Source: JAXMCK01 sp046349395
Lineage (GTDB): Bacteria > Pseudomonadota > Alphaproteobacteria > Geminicoccales > Geminicoccaceae
Length of the DNA stretch: 64,000 nucleotides
Assembly (NCBI GenBank): GCA_046349395.1
Contig: JAXMCK010000007.1
Span: 248,001-312,000 of the forward strand
Reading direction: 5' to 3'
A program made the translations under genes and the position numbers. Every line of letters starts with the position of its first letter. Positions within the stretch are counted from its first letter, which is position 1. Shown here piece after piece: positions 32,236 to 39,970 of this stretch. The notes under the pieces are model-generated. The model was not told the origin of the DNA, made no database searches, and saw only the letters and a list, made by a program, of their open reading frames with translations.

Positions 32236-33441
32236 ATGACGACGGTCTTCAGACCCTATTCGGAGCAGGACGCGCTCCGCTCGGACCGCAGTGCGGGTGA
32301 TCGCAAGCGGCACCGGGAGAAGCTGCGTCGGTCCATCAAGGAGAACATCGCCGACATCATCGCGGAGGAGAGCATCATCGGCCGCGACCGCGACCGGATC
32401 ATCAAGGTCCCGATCCGCGGCGTGAAGGAGTACCGCTTCGTCTTCGGCGACAATGCCGGCGGCGTGGGGACCGGCGACGGCGGTACCGAGCCCGGGCAGA
32501 TCGTCGGCTCGGCCAAGGGCAACAAGCCGGGCCAGGGCCCCGCCGGCAACGATCCCGGTGCCGACTACTACGAGACCGAGATCAGTCTCGACGAGCTCGT
32601 CGACATCATGTTCGAGGATCTGGAGCTGCCGGACCTCGAACGGAAGATCCTGAAGCAGGCGATGGCCGAGCGCGTCGCCAAGCGGCTCGGCTATCGCAAG
32701 GCCGGGATCCGCGTGCATCTCGACCGCAAGCGGACGGTGAAGGCGAAGATCCGCCGGCAGATCGCGAGCCTCGGCTTCAAGGGACCCGACGCCGAGGTGC
32801 CGGACCCCACGGCCGAGCCGGAGCCGAAGGAGCGCTTCCCCTTCCGCAAGGAGGATCTCACCTACAAGCGGCTGGTGCTGGACGAGCGCGAGGACAGCAA
32901 CGCGGTCGTGATCTGCATCATGGACACCTCGGGGTCTATGGACCGGCTCAAGAAGTACCTGGCACGCTCGTTCTTCTTCCTGCTGTTCCAGTTCCTCTGC
33001 ACCAAGTACCAAGCGGTCGAGATCGTCTTCGTCGCCCACCACACCCAGGCGAAGGAAGTCACCGAGGACGAGTTCTTCCACAAGGGCGAGTCGGGCGGCA
33101 CGCTGATCTCGTCAGGTTATCGGAAAGCCTTGGAGATCATCGGCGAGCGCTATCATCCCTCGCACTGGAACGTGTACGCCTTCCACTGCTCGGACGGCGA
33201 CAATTTCGAGAGCGACAACGAGGAGGCGCTGAAGGCGGCCCGCGAGTTGTGCGAGGCCTGCAATCTCTTCGGCTACGGCGAGATCAAGCCGATGGGATCG
33301 CACTACTACGAAAGCTCGATGCTGGAGCGTTTCCGCCGGCTCGACGAGCCGAACTTCCAGTCGGTGCTGATCGAGCACCGCGAGGACATCTGGCCGGCGT
33401 TCAAGTCGTTCCTGGCGAGGGATCCGGCTACGGCCGGGTGA
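32236..33441 (+). CDS. yeaH: YeaH/YhbH-family (DUF444) protein with von Willebrand A-like domain
   Basis: A 401-residue partner of PrkA. The N-terminal region has RHREKLRRSIKENIADIIAEESIIG and the glycine-rich segment NAGGVGTGDGGTEPGQIVG; the C-terminal half is a VWA-like domain with the metal-site motif CIMDTSGSMDRLKK (around residue 229) and FFHKGESGGTLISSGY. ATG 32236 follows AGGGG. The usual third gene, spoVR/ycgB, is not next: the following gene is a convergent MFS transporter. Confidence 0.93.
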   Translation: MTTVFRPYSEQDALRSDRSAGDRKRHREKLRRSIKENIADIIAEESIIGRDRDRIIKVPIRGVKEYRFVFGDNAGGVGTGDGGTEPGQIVGSAKGNKPGQGPAGNDPGADYYETEISLDELVDIMFEDLELPDLERKILKQAMAERVAKRLGYRKAGIRVHLDRKRTVKAKIRRQIASLGFKGPDAEVPDPTAEPEPKERFPFRKEDLTYKRLVLDEREDSNAVVICIMDTSGSMDRLKKYLARSFFFLLFQFLCTKYQAVEIVFVAHHTQAKEVTEDEFFHKGESGGTLISSGYRKALEIIGERYHPSHWNVYAFHCSDGDNFESDNEEALKAARELCEACNLFGYGEIKPMGSHYYESSMLERFRRLDEPNFQSVLIEHREDIWPAFKSFLARDPATAG

Positions 33442-33453
33442 TGGCACCGCCCA

Positions 33454-34854
33454 TCAGCTGCCGGCGTTCCATCCGGCACCATTGCCGGCCGCGTGCCTCG
33501 GCCGGAACAGCAGCGTGACGCAGAGCGCCAGCAGCGAGACGACCGCCAGACCCATCAGCACGCTGGGCGGTCCGTAGGTGGATTCCATGCCGGGCAGGAA
33601 GAGAGCGCCCAGGGTGGCCCCGACCTTGGCGAAGGCGGACGCGAAGCCTGCGCCCGTGGCACGCAGTGCGGTCGGATAGAGCAGCGGCGGCAGCGTGAAC
33701 GTCGTCGCGTTAGGGCCAGCGTTCTGGGCGAGATTGAAGAGAGCGAAACCCAGCAGAAGTACCGTCGTGTGCGGTGGGGCCGAAGGTCCGACAGAGGCCG
33801 CCCAGGCGAGGACCGCCATGCCGATCGCCATCCCGACGAAGCCCACGACCTGAACCGGTATCGCGCCGAAGCGGTGCACGATCCAGATGCTGGCCATCGA
33901 GCCGACGACGAGGAAGGCATCGACGAAGCCGCTCATCTCGGCATCGTGAACCTCCTTGGCGAACAGCCCCAGATGGCTCCGCGGCTCGACCGCCGCCAGG
34001 ATATCGGGAGTGAAGATTCCGACCCCGTAGGTCGCGATGTCCATCAATGCCCAGCTGCCCGCGGTCAGGATGGTGATCCGCAGGTAGGGGGCAGAGAACA
34101 GCGTGGCGAAGCCGACTTCGGGCGATGCGCCGAGGCTGCTCGCCGGTGCGGGCCCGAGCGTCGCCGTGGGTGCCAGACGGGCAAGAACCTCCTTCGCAGC
34201 CTCCCATTGGCCCCGAGCGGCGTACCAGTGCGGGCTTTCCGGCACGGACAGGCGGAACATGAACCAGATCATGGCCAGGAGTGCCGTGGAGCCGAGGATC
34301 CAGCGCCAGTTCTGCTCGGCGGGAAAGCGGATCGCGATGGCCGCGGCGATGGTGGCGCCCAACACGAGCCCCACAGCCTGGAAGGCTATGGTGGCCACCA
34401 CCATCATGCGGCGCTGCCGGGCCGGCATGGTTTCGGTCACGTAGGCGGCGGCGACCGGGAAATCCATGCCGATGCCGAAGCCGAGGAGAAGCTGGGCGGC
34501 GGTGAGGCTCGTCATGGTCTGGGCCATGCCCAGCACCAGTGCGGCCACCGTGATCAGGAGCATGTCGCCGAGATAGACGTCTTTGCGGCCGACACGGTCG
34601 GAAAGCCGGCCACCGACCAGCGAGCCGCCGACGGCACCCAGCACAAGGGCCGAGCTGAAGAGACCGATATCGTCGGGATCGGCGGTGAACTGCCGCGTGA
34701 CCAACGGAACGACGACACCGGTGACGAACACGGTGTAGCCGTTGATCAGCGTGCCGCCGACCGAGGCGAGGAAGAGCCAGAGGTGGACGGGGCGAAAAGG
34801 CGCGCCATCGACCGCCGCTGCGACGGGATCGGCTGGCCCGGCACCCTCCCCCAC
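33454..34854 (-). CDS. MFS transporter, metabolite:proton symporter type
   Basis: A 466-residue inner-membrane protein with about twelve hydrophobic helices and the loop 2-3 motif GGRLSDRVGRKDVYLGD. FGIGMDFPVAAAYVTETMPARQRR matches the sugar/aromatic-acid/metabolite symporter branch. Substrate unknown. It starts at GTG 34854 three bases after the stop of ppk2, so the two are almost certainly co-transcribed, and it meets yeaH tail-to-tail with a 12-base gap. Confidence 0.88.
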   Translation of the reverse strand: MGEGAGPADPVAAAVDGAPFRPVHLWLFLASVGGTLINGYTVFVTGVVVPLVTRQFTADPDDIGLFSSALVLGAVGGSLVGGRLSDRVGRKDVYLGDMLLITVAALVLGMAQTMTSLTAAQLLLGFGIGMDFPVAAAYVTETMPARQRRMMVVATIAFQAVGLVLGATIAAAIAIRFPAEQNWRWILGSTALLAMIWFMFRLSVPESPHWYAARGQWEAAKEVLARLAPTATLGPAPASSLGASPEVGFATLFSAPYLRITILTAGSWALMDIATYGVGIFTPDILAAVEPRSHLGLFAKEVHDAEMSGFVDAFLVVGSMASIWIVHRFGAIPVQVVGFVGMAIGMAVLAWAASVGPSAPPHTTVLLLGFALFNLAQNAGPNATTFTLPPLLYPTALRATGAGFASAFAKVGATLGALFLPGMESTYGPPSVLMGLAVVSLLALCVTLLFRPRHAAGNGAGWNAGS

Positions 34855-34857
34855 GGG

Positions 34858-35733
34858 TCAGGTCGCCGGCGGTTTGGCGCCTGCCTTTGGATCCTTCTGC
34901 CGCTCCGCACCCAGTGCCTTCTGGTAGGCCTGGGTGATGGCGGCGATGTCGACCGTCGTCGGCGGCAGTTTCAGGCCCATGTCTTCGAGCGTCGAGACCA
35001 GGATCTGCGAGGTCGCCAGATTACGGAACCATTTGTGGTTCGAGGGGATCAGGTACCATGGGGCGTGCTTCGTCGAGCACTTCTCCAGCATGTCCTCGTA
35101 GGCCGCGGTGTAGTCATCCCAGAGATCGCGCTCCTTGTAGTCGCTGTCGCTGATCTTCCAGTGGCGGGCGGGGTCCTGCAGGCGGTCGGCGAAGCGCCTG
35201 AGCTGTTCCTCCTTCGAGATGTAGAGAAAGAACTTCACGATCCGCGTGCCGGCATCGGCGAGGCGGGCCTCGAACTCGTTGATCTGGTCGTAGCGTGCCT
35301 TCCAGACCGATTTCGGCACGAGTTTGTGCACGCGGACGACGAGCACGTCCTCGTAGTGCGAGCGGTTGAAGACGGCGACTTCACCCTTGGCCGGAGTCTG
35401 CTTGTGGATGCGCCAGAGATAGTCGTGCGCCAGCTCCTCGGGGGTCGGCTGCTTGAAACCGACGACGCGGCAGCCTTGCGGGTTCATCGCCCGCATGACG
35501 TGCCAGCACACCCCGTCCTTACCGGCCGCGTCGATGCCCTGGAGCACGACGAGGACCGACTGGCCCCGATCGGCGTAGAGCAGGTATTGCAGCTTGGTGA
35601 GCCTATCCAGCTGCTTCTGGATGGCCTCGCTCGCTTCCTTCTGGTCGGTATGCTTGCCGGTGAAGGCCGGATCGACCTTTGCCAGCTTCACCCTGGAGCC
35701 GGGCTCGACGACGAGCTTCTTGCGATAGTCCAT
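34858..35733 (-). CDS. ppk2: PPK2-family polyphosphate kinase
   Basis: A 291-residue single-domain PPK2 that transfers phosphate between polyphosphate and nucleotides. Walker A is LQGIDAAGKDG, Walker B lies in EVAVFNRSHYEDVLVVRVH, which also carries the lid Arg, and WKISDSDYKERDLWDDYTAAYEDML plus APWYLIPSNHKWFRN are class-typical. ATG 35733 is preferred to ATG 35739 because the AGGGGG ribosome site directly abuts the first. Whether ADP, GDP or AMP is favoured cannot be read here. It is coupled to an MFS gene. Confidence 0.92.
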   Translation of the reverse strand: MDYRKKLVVEPGSRVKLAKVDPAFTGKHTDQKEASEAIQKQLDRLTKLQYLLYADRGQSVLVVLQGIDAAGKDGVCWHVMRAMNPQGCRVVGFKQPTPEELAHDYLWRIHKQTPAKGEVAVFNRSHYEDVLVVRVHKLVPKSVWKARYDQINEFEARLADAGTRIVKFFLYISKEEQLRRFADRLQDPARHWKISDSDYKERDLWDDYTAAYEDMLEKCSTKHAPWYLIPSNHKWFRNLATSQILVSTLEDMGLKLPPTTVDIAAITQAYQKALGAERQKDPKAGAKPPAT

Positions 35734-35815
35734 CTGCATCCCCCTGGCAGCACCACCGGCCCGTCACGAGCTTGCCGCGACCACGATCGCCCTGCCAGGC
35801 GCACGTTCCTCGATC

Positions 35816-35835
35816 GGGGCCGGTCTCCCGGCCCC
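35816..35835 (-). terminator. Hairpin after the multicopper oxidase gene
   Basis: GGGGCCGG (35816-35823) and CCGGCCCC (35828-35835) form a perfect eight-base stem with a TCTC loop, 14 bases downstream of the multicopper oxidase stop on the minus strand. No T tract follows, so it may only stall or protect the transcript before ppk2. Confidence 0.35.
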
Positions 35836-35849
35836 GGGGTGGCCGCCCG

Positions 35850-37526
35850 TCAGCGCAGATCGACAGGTGTCAGGGACGCCTGCAGCGTGCTGAGCCGTGG
35901 CGTCCTGCGATCGGGGCGGCAGATGGTCGGGCTCTCCAGATCGACCGGCGGCGCTCCCGTCACCCAGTCCATCGAGCTGGACGCGAACTGCCGCACCTCG
36001 TCCCAGAGGTCGCCGGCGAGGCTGCGCCGCGGCTTGATCTGGATGTTGGCCATCATGCCGGCGTCCTCGTGGCCGACGATGTGGCAGTGGTAGACGAACT
36101 CGCCGACGATGATCGGGTCGGTGAAGGGGAGGATGATCTCGACCTGCCCGGGCTTGCCCTTCACGGCGTAGGGGATGTTGACCACGTCGCGCATGACACC
36201 GGTGACGATCTGGCCCGCACCCGGGCCACTCGCCGACTTCACCAGGAACTCGGTCTGGTGGATGTGGAAGACGTGGAACTCGCCGGAATAGTTGCGCAGG
36301 ATCCAGCGCTCCGTCGCCCCGACATTGGACGTCGTGTCGATCCGGTTCTCGTTGTACTGCTTGCCGTTGATGAAGAACGTGTCGCCGTTGGGGGTCTCGG
36401 AGAAGTCGATGTAGCGGGTCCGGGTGATCGGCGCCTTGGCCAGCACCTTCGGATTGGGCTGGATGAGGCCGATGTTCGCCGGGGGCTGTTGCAGCCGGGC
36501 CAGGATGGCGGCACCGCCGCCGACCGGCGAGCCCTCGACGACGACCGTGCTCAACTGGACGGTCGGGTTCGGGTCGCCCTGGGGTCCCGTCTCGACGTTC
36601 AGGGAGTAGAGCGGATAGCTGCCCTTCTTGGTCGAGGCCTGCACGGCCACGATGTTGCGCGAACCTGCCGGCATGAAGATAGAGGTCGCTTCGCGCGCCT
36701 TCAGCAGGAAGTTGCCGTCATACTCCAGGATCCAGAACTTGTGCCCCTCCAGCGCCACCTTGAAGAAGGCGTCGGCCCCGAGATTGCCCATCTGCCAGAT
36801 CTGCCATTCGCCGGGGCGCATGCTGATCGTGGCGTAACGGGTGCCGTTCAGCGTCTTGGTGCGGGCCTGGCCGTCGACGAAGCCGGGGAAGGTGAAGTCG
36901 TGGAAGACCATGGTGCGCCGCTGCAGCCCGGCCAGTTGCGGGTAGTAGCGCTCCATGAACCCGTCGACGATCAGCATGCCGGAGATGCCGGACCCGATCT
37001 GGTCTTCCACGTAGCCGTGCACGTGGGCGTGGTACCAGTGCAGGCCCAGCGGATGGTCGTCCGGGATCTTGACGTCGTACTTGTACGATTCCTTCGGCTC
37101 GATCTTGATGAAGACATTGTCGCCGGGCGGGATCGGCGAGACGTCCATGCCGTGATAGTGGATGTTGGTCGGCTGCGGTCCGTCGATCGTGATCTCGGAC
37201 TTGCCGATGCGGTTGACCGCGCGCAGGCGGATCGCGTCACCCGGACGGACGACCAGCGTCGGTGCCAGGAAGCTGCCGTTGAGGACGTTCGCGTACACCT
37301 CGCGGCCGTTCACCCGCACATCGCTCGGCGCCGAGGTCAGCGTCCCTTCGAGCTTGCCGTTGCGGCTGCGCAATTCGATGGGGCTCGGCAGCGGATTGCT
37401 GGCGCGGGCAGCGGCCGCTTCCGCGACGGCACCGTCCTCCTCGGATCGTGCCTGGCCGGCGAACACCATGATCGCCAGTCCGACGCAGCCGATCGCCAGC
37501 GCCCGTGAACGTGAGCCGCCACCCAT
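35850..37526 (-). CDS. Multicopper oxidase
   Basis: A 558-residue exported laccase-like oxidase coupling substrate oxidation to oxygen reduction. The signal peptide is MGGGSRSRALAIGCVGLAIMVFAGQARSE. All four copper motifs are present: NIHYHGMD, HWYHAHVHG, HVFHIHQTEF and the type 1 site YHCHIVGHEDAGMM with its axial Met. No Met-rich insert as in CueO. ATG 37526 follows GGAGG. The C-terminal extension (about 50 residues after the last copper motif) is unusual in length. It follows the AEC transporter on the same strand; a link to copper resistance is not shown by neighbours. Confidence 0.92.
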   Translation of the reverse strand: MGGGSRSRALAIGCVGLAIMVFAGQARSEEDGAVAEAAAARASNPLPSPIELRSRNGKLEGTLTSAPSDVRVNGREVYANVLNGSFLAPTLVVRPGDAIRLRAVNRIGKSEITIDGPQPTNIHYHGMDVSPIPPGDNVFIKIEPKESYKYDVKIPDDHPLGLHWYHAHVHGYVEDQIGSGISGMLIVDGFMERYYPQLAGLQRRTMVFHDFTFPGFVDGQARTKTLNGTRYATISMRPGEWQIWQMGNLGADAFFKVALEGHKFWILEYDGNFLLKAREATSIFMPAGSRNIVAVQASTKKGSYPLYSLNVETGPQGDPNPTVQLSTVVVEGSPVGGGAAILARLQQPPANIGLIQPNPKVLAKAPITRTRYIDFSETPNGDTFFINGKQYNENRIDTTSNVGATERWILRNYSGEFHVFHIHQTEFLVKSASGPGAGQIVTGVMRDVVNIPYAVKGKPGQVEIILPFTDPIIVGEFVYHCHIVGHEDAGMMANIQIKPRRSLAGDLWDEVRQFASSSMDWVTGAPPVDLESPTICRPDRRTPRLSTLQASLTPVDLR

Positions 37527-37604
37527 CTTTGGCCTCCGCGTTGGTTCCAAACAGTAGACTATCGTGAGCGGAATTTAATCGTCGAGTGAAAATTCATGAT
37601 CTGT

Positions 37605-38507
37605 TCACGTCAACGACAGGAACAGCGGCAGCGTGATCAGGGCACCCAGGGTCGTTGCGGTCACCAAAGCGGCCATGAACTGGGCGTCACCGCCGAGCAG
37701 GCGGGCCAGGATGTAGGATTGAGTGGATGTCGGCACGCCGCAGCAGAGTACGGCCGCAGCCAGTGGCATGGCGTCGAGCCCGGCGAGATTGCCGAGCCCA
37801 AGCGCAAGCGCTGGACGGATCAGGAGGGCCAGAACGACCGTCGTCGCCAGGAGCGCCGGCCTTCGCCACAGGCTGCCGAGATGGAGTCCGGCGCCGACGG
37901 TGAGCAGGCCCAGGGCCAGTGTAGCGCGCCCGAGGATCGCCATGGGATCGTGCAACAGGCGAGGCAGTCCGATGCCCGACAGGTCGAGCACGATACCGAG
38001 CAGGCACGCCAGGATGAGCGGGTTGGTCACGACGCTTCGAACGATAGGCGCCCAGCCTGCCGGCACCCTTCCGCCGTGACGGGCGAGCGCGAAAATGGAC
38101 AGCAGGTTCGCCGTCGGAACCATCACCACCACGGCCAGCGTGACCAGTTGCAGGCCGCCCGGCCCGAGGGCGTCGGGTGCCAGACCCAGGGCCACATAGG
38201 TGTTCCAGCGGACCAGCGTCTGCAGCACGCTGGTGTAGGCGGGCCCCGACATCGGCTGGACATATCGGAGAACGACTGCGAGTCCCGCCATCACGAACTG
38301 GGCGACGAGCAGCGTTCCGCCGAAGGCGGCGACCGGCAGCAGCCCGAGATCGGCCGTCGCGAGCTCGACGACGATCAGCGCCGGGAAGAGGACATAGTAG
38401 ACGAGGCGGTCGATCCCGGACCACTGCTCGGCGTTGAGCACGCCGAAGTGGCGCAGCGCTGCACCCAGAAGGATGAGCAGCGCGACCGGCGCTAGTGCCG
38501 CAAGCAG
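37605..38507 (-). CDS. AEC-family permease (auxin efflux carrier type)
   Basis: An integral membrane carrier with about ten helices: LVYYVLFPALIVVELATADL at the N-terminus, MVPTANLLSIFAL, NPLILACLLGIVLDLSGIGLP mid-protein and PTSTQSYILARLLGGDAQFMAALVTATTLGALITLP at the C-terminus. The first ATG/GTG in frame (GTG 38441) would cut off the first helix; in-frame coding continues upstream (LLAALAPVALLILLGAALRHFG) to a CTG at 38507 preceded by GAGGA, which restores the usual 300 residues. Either a CTG start or a small frameshift is involved. It lies 37 bases after dhaK on the same strand. Confidence 0.8.
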   Translation of the reverse strand: MLAALAPVALLILLGAALRHFGVLNAEQWSGIDRLVYYVLFPALIVVELATADLGLLPVAAFGGTLLVAQFVMAGLAVVLRYVQPMSGPAYTSVLQTLVRWNTYVALGLAPDALGPGGLQLVTLAVVVMVPTANLLSIFALARHGGRVPAGWAPIVRSVVTNPLILACLLGIVLDLSGIGLPRLLHDPMAILGRATLALGLLTVGAGLHLGSLWRRPALLATTVVLALLIRPALALGLGNLAGLDAMPLAAAVLCCGVPTSTQSYILARLLGGDAQFMAALVTATTLGALITLPLFLSLT

Positions 38508-38544
38508 AAAGCCATCCTCGTCCCGGCGTGCGGCGGCTCGCCCG

Positions 38545-39531
38545 CTACCAGCGCAGTGCAGCCGTGTGGACCGGGGCGTCCCACAAGCCGGTCAGCTCGG
38601 AATCAAGAGCTGTAACCGTCACCGAGCAGCCCGCCATGTCGAGCGAGGTGCAGTAGTTGCCGACGAGGCTGCGGGTCACCTTGATCCCCTTGTCGGCGAG
38701 CAGGCGCTTCGCCGCCCCGTACATCAGATAGAGCTCCATCGACGGGGTGCCGCCGAAGCCGTTGACGAGCAGCAGCACCTCGTGACCGGCGCGGGCACCC
38801 AGATCGGCCGTGATCGCGTCGACCATCTCCTTCGCGATCTGGTCGGCCGCCATCAGCTTCACGCGGCGGCGGCCCGGCTCGCCGTGAATGCCGACGCCCA
38901 TCTCCATCTCGTCGCCCGGAAGGTCGAAGGTCGGGTTGCCCGCCGCCGGCACGGTGCAGCTGGTGAGTGCTATGCCCATCGAGCGGGTCTGCGCGTTCAC
39001 CCGGTCGCCGATCGCCTTCAGGACGTCGAGCCCCAGGCCGGTCTCGGCGGCGGCACCCACAATCTTCTCGACGATAACCGTGCCGGCAACACCCCGGCGG
39101 CCGGTGGTCCAGGTGGAATCCTCGACAGCGACGTCGTCGTTGGTCAGCACCATCGCCTGCCCACCCTCGTACATCTCGGCGGCCATCTCGAAGTTCATCA
39201 CGTCGCCTTCGTAGTTCTTCACGATGAAGAGCACGCCGGCGCCGGAGTCGACAGCCTGGGCGGCGGCCAGCATCTGGTCGGGTGTCGGCGAGGTGAACAC
39301 TTGGCCTGGACAGGCGGCATCCAGCATGCCGACGCCGACCAGACCCGCATGCATCGGCTCGTGGCCCGAGCCGCCGCCCGAGATCAGGGCGACCTTGCCG
39401 GCGCGGGTCGGGTTAGCCCGGGTGACGAAGGTCGGCGCGTAGCTGGCGCGGACGAGATCCTCATGTGCTGCCGCGAAGCCCCGCAGCGCCTCGTCGAGCA
39501 CGTCCTCGACGCTGTTGATCAGCTTCTTCAT
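38545..39531 (-). CDS. dhaK: Dihydroxyacetone kinase, substrate-binding subunit
   Basis: DhaK (328 residues) binds dihydroxyacetone covalently through a His; H216 in MGVGIHGEPG is in the right position. Other marks are VALISGGGSGHEPMHAGLVG, FIVKNYEGDVMNFEMA and TALDSELTGLWDAPV at the C-terminus. It is the last dha gene of a minus-strand operon (dhaL-dhaM-HPr-EI-regulator-dhaK) and would use phosphate delivered via DhaM and DhaL. ATG 39531 with GAGGCG upstream; its start lies inside the end of the preceding regulator gene. Confidence 0.95.
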   Translation of the reverse strand: MKKLINSVEDVLDEALRGFAAAHEDLVRASYAPTFVTRANPTRAGKVALISGGGSGHEPMHAGLVGVGMLDAACPGQVFTSPTPDQMLAAAQAVDSGAGVLFIVKNYEGDVMNFEMAAEMYEGGQAMVLTNDDVAVEDSTWTTGRRGVAGTVIVEKIVGAAAETGLGLDVLKAIGDRVNAQTRSMGIALTSCTVPAAGNPTFDLPGDEMEMGVGIHGEPGRRRVKLMAADQIAKEMVDAITADLGARAGHEVLLLVNGFGGTPSMELYLMYGAAKRLLADKGIKVTRSLVGNYCTSLDMAGCSVTVTALDSELTGLWDAPVHTAALRW

Positions 39532-39970
39532 GGCCTTCGCCTCCCTCGTTCGCCGTCTCGGCATGCTGCGCCAGCCGGATGATGCGGCCGGCGGCGTCCA
39601 GGATCAGACTTTCCACCTCGCGCGCCACGGCCGCCGAGCGGAACGCAGGTACCGCGATCCGCAACTCGTGGCGACCCGGGCTGCGCGCCGGCAGCCGCGC
39701 CCCGCGCTCGGGATGCGCCTGCCGATACAGCTTCAGGAACTGCTCGCGCTCGGCCGGCAAGAGATGGCAGATCTCGCAGATGATGGGCAGGTCCGCCGCC
39801 GGAATCGGCACCGCATAGGCGGCGTTGGTGATCTGCGAGACGAAGCTCTTGTGCTTGCCCAGCGCCAAGGCGAGGCGACCGCGCAGGCCCGACGGGCGGC
39901 GCTCGATGAAGCCTCGGAGCAACGTCTTGTAGCGGGCGACGGCCTCGGCCCGGTCGGCCGGCTCAGCCAT
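39461..39970 (-). CDS. XRE-like HTH protein embedded in the dha operon
   Basis: A 169-residue putative regulator. An HTH is seen in PSGLRGRLALALGKHKSFVSQITNAAYAVPIPAADLPIICEICHLLPAEREQFLKLYRQAHPERG; the C-terminal part (RIAVPAFRSAAVAREVESLILDAAGRIIRLAQHAETANEGG) is helical and very charged. ATG 39970 overlaps the EI gene by eight bases, and its 3' end overlaps the dhaK start by 71 bases, so it is fully locked into the operon. It probably senses the state of the pathway and regulates this operon; direct evidence is lacking. Confidence 0.75.
   Translation of the reverse strand: MAEPADRAEAVARYKTLLRGFIERRPSGLRGRLALALGKHKSFVSQITNAAYAVPIPAADLPIICEICHLLPAEREQFLKLYRQAHPERGARLPARSPGRHELRIAVPAFRSAAVAREVESLILDAAGRIIRLAQHAETANEGGEGHEEADQQRRGRARRGAAGLRGST

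Noticed and set aside
30229..33081. 950-codon open frame antisense to prkA and yeaH
   Set aside because: Shadow frame of two well-recognised genes in GC-rich DNA; low-complexity Leu/Val/Arg/Asp-rich translation and no family motif.
33493..36093. 866-codon plus-strand frame across the MFS and PPK2 genes
   Set aside because: Antisense shadow; both minus-strand proteins have clear family motifs.
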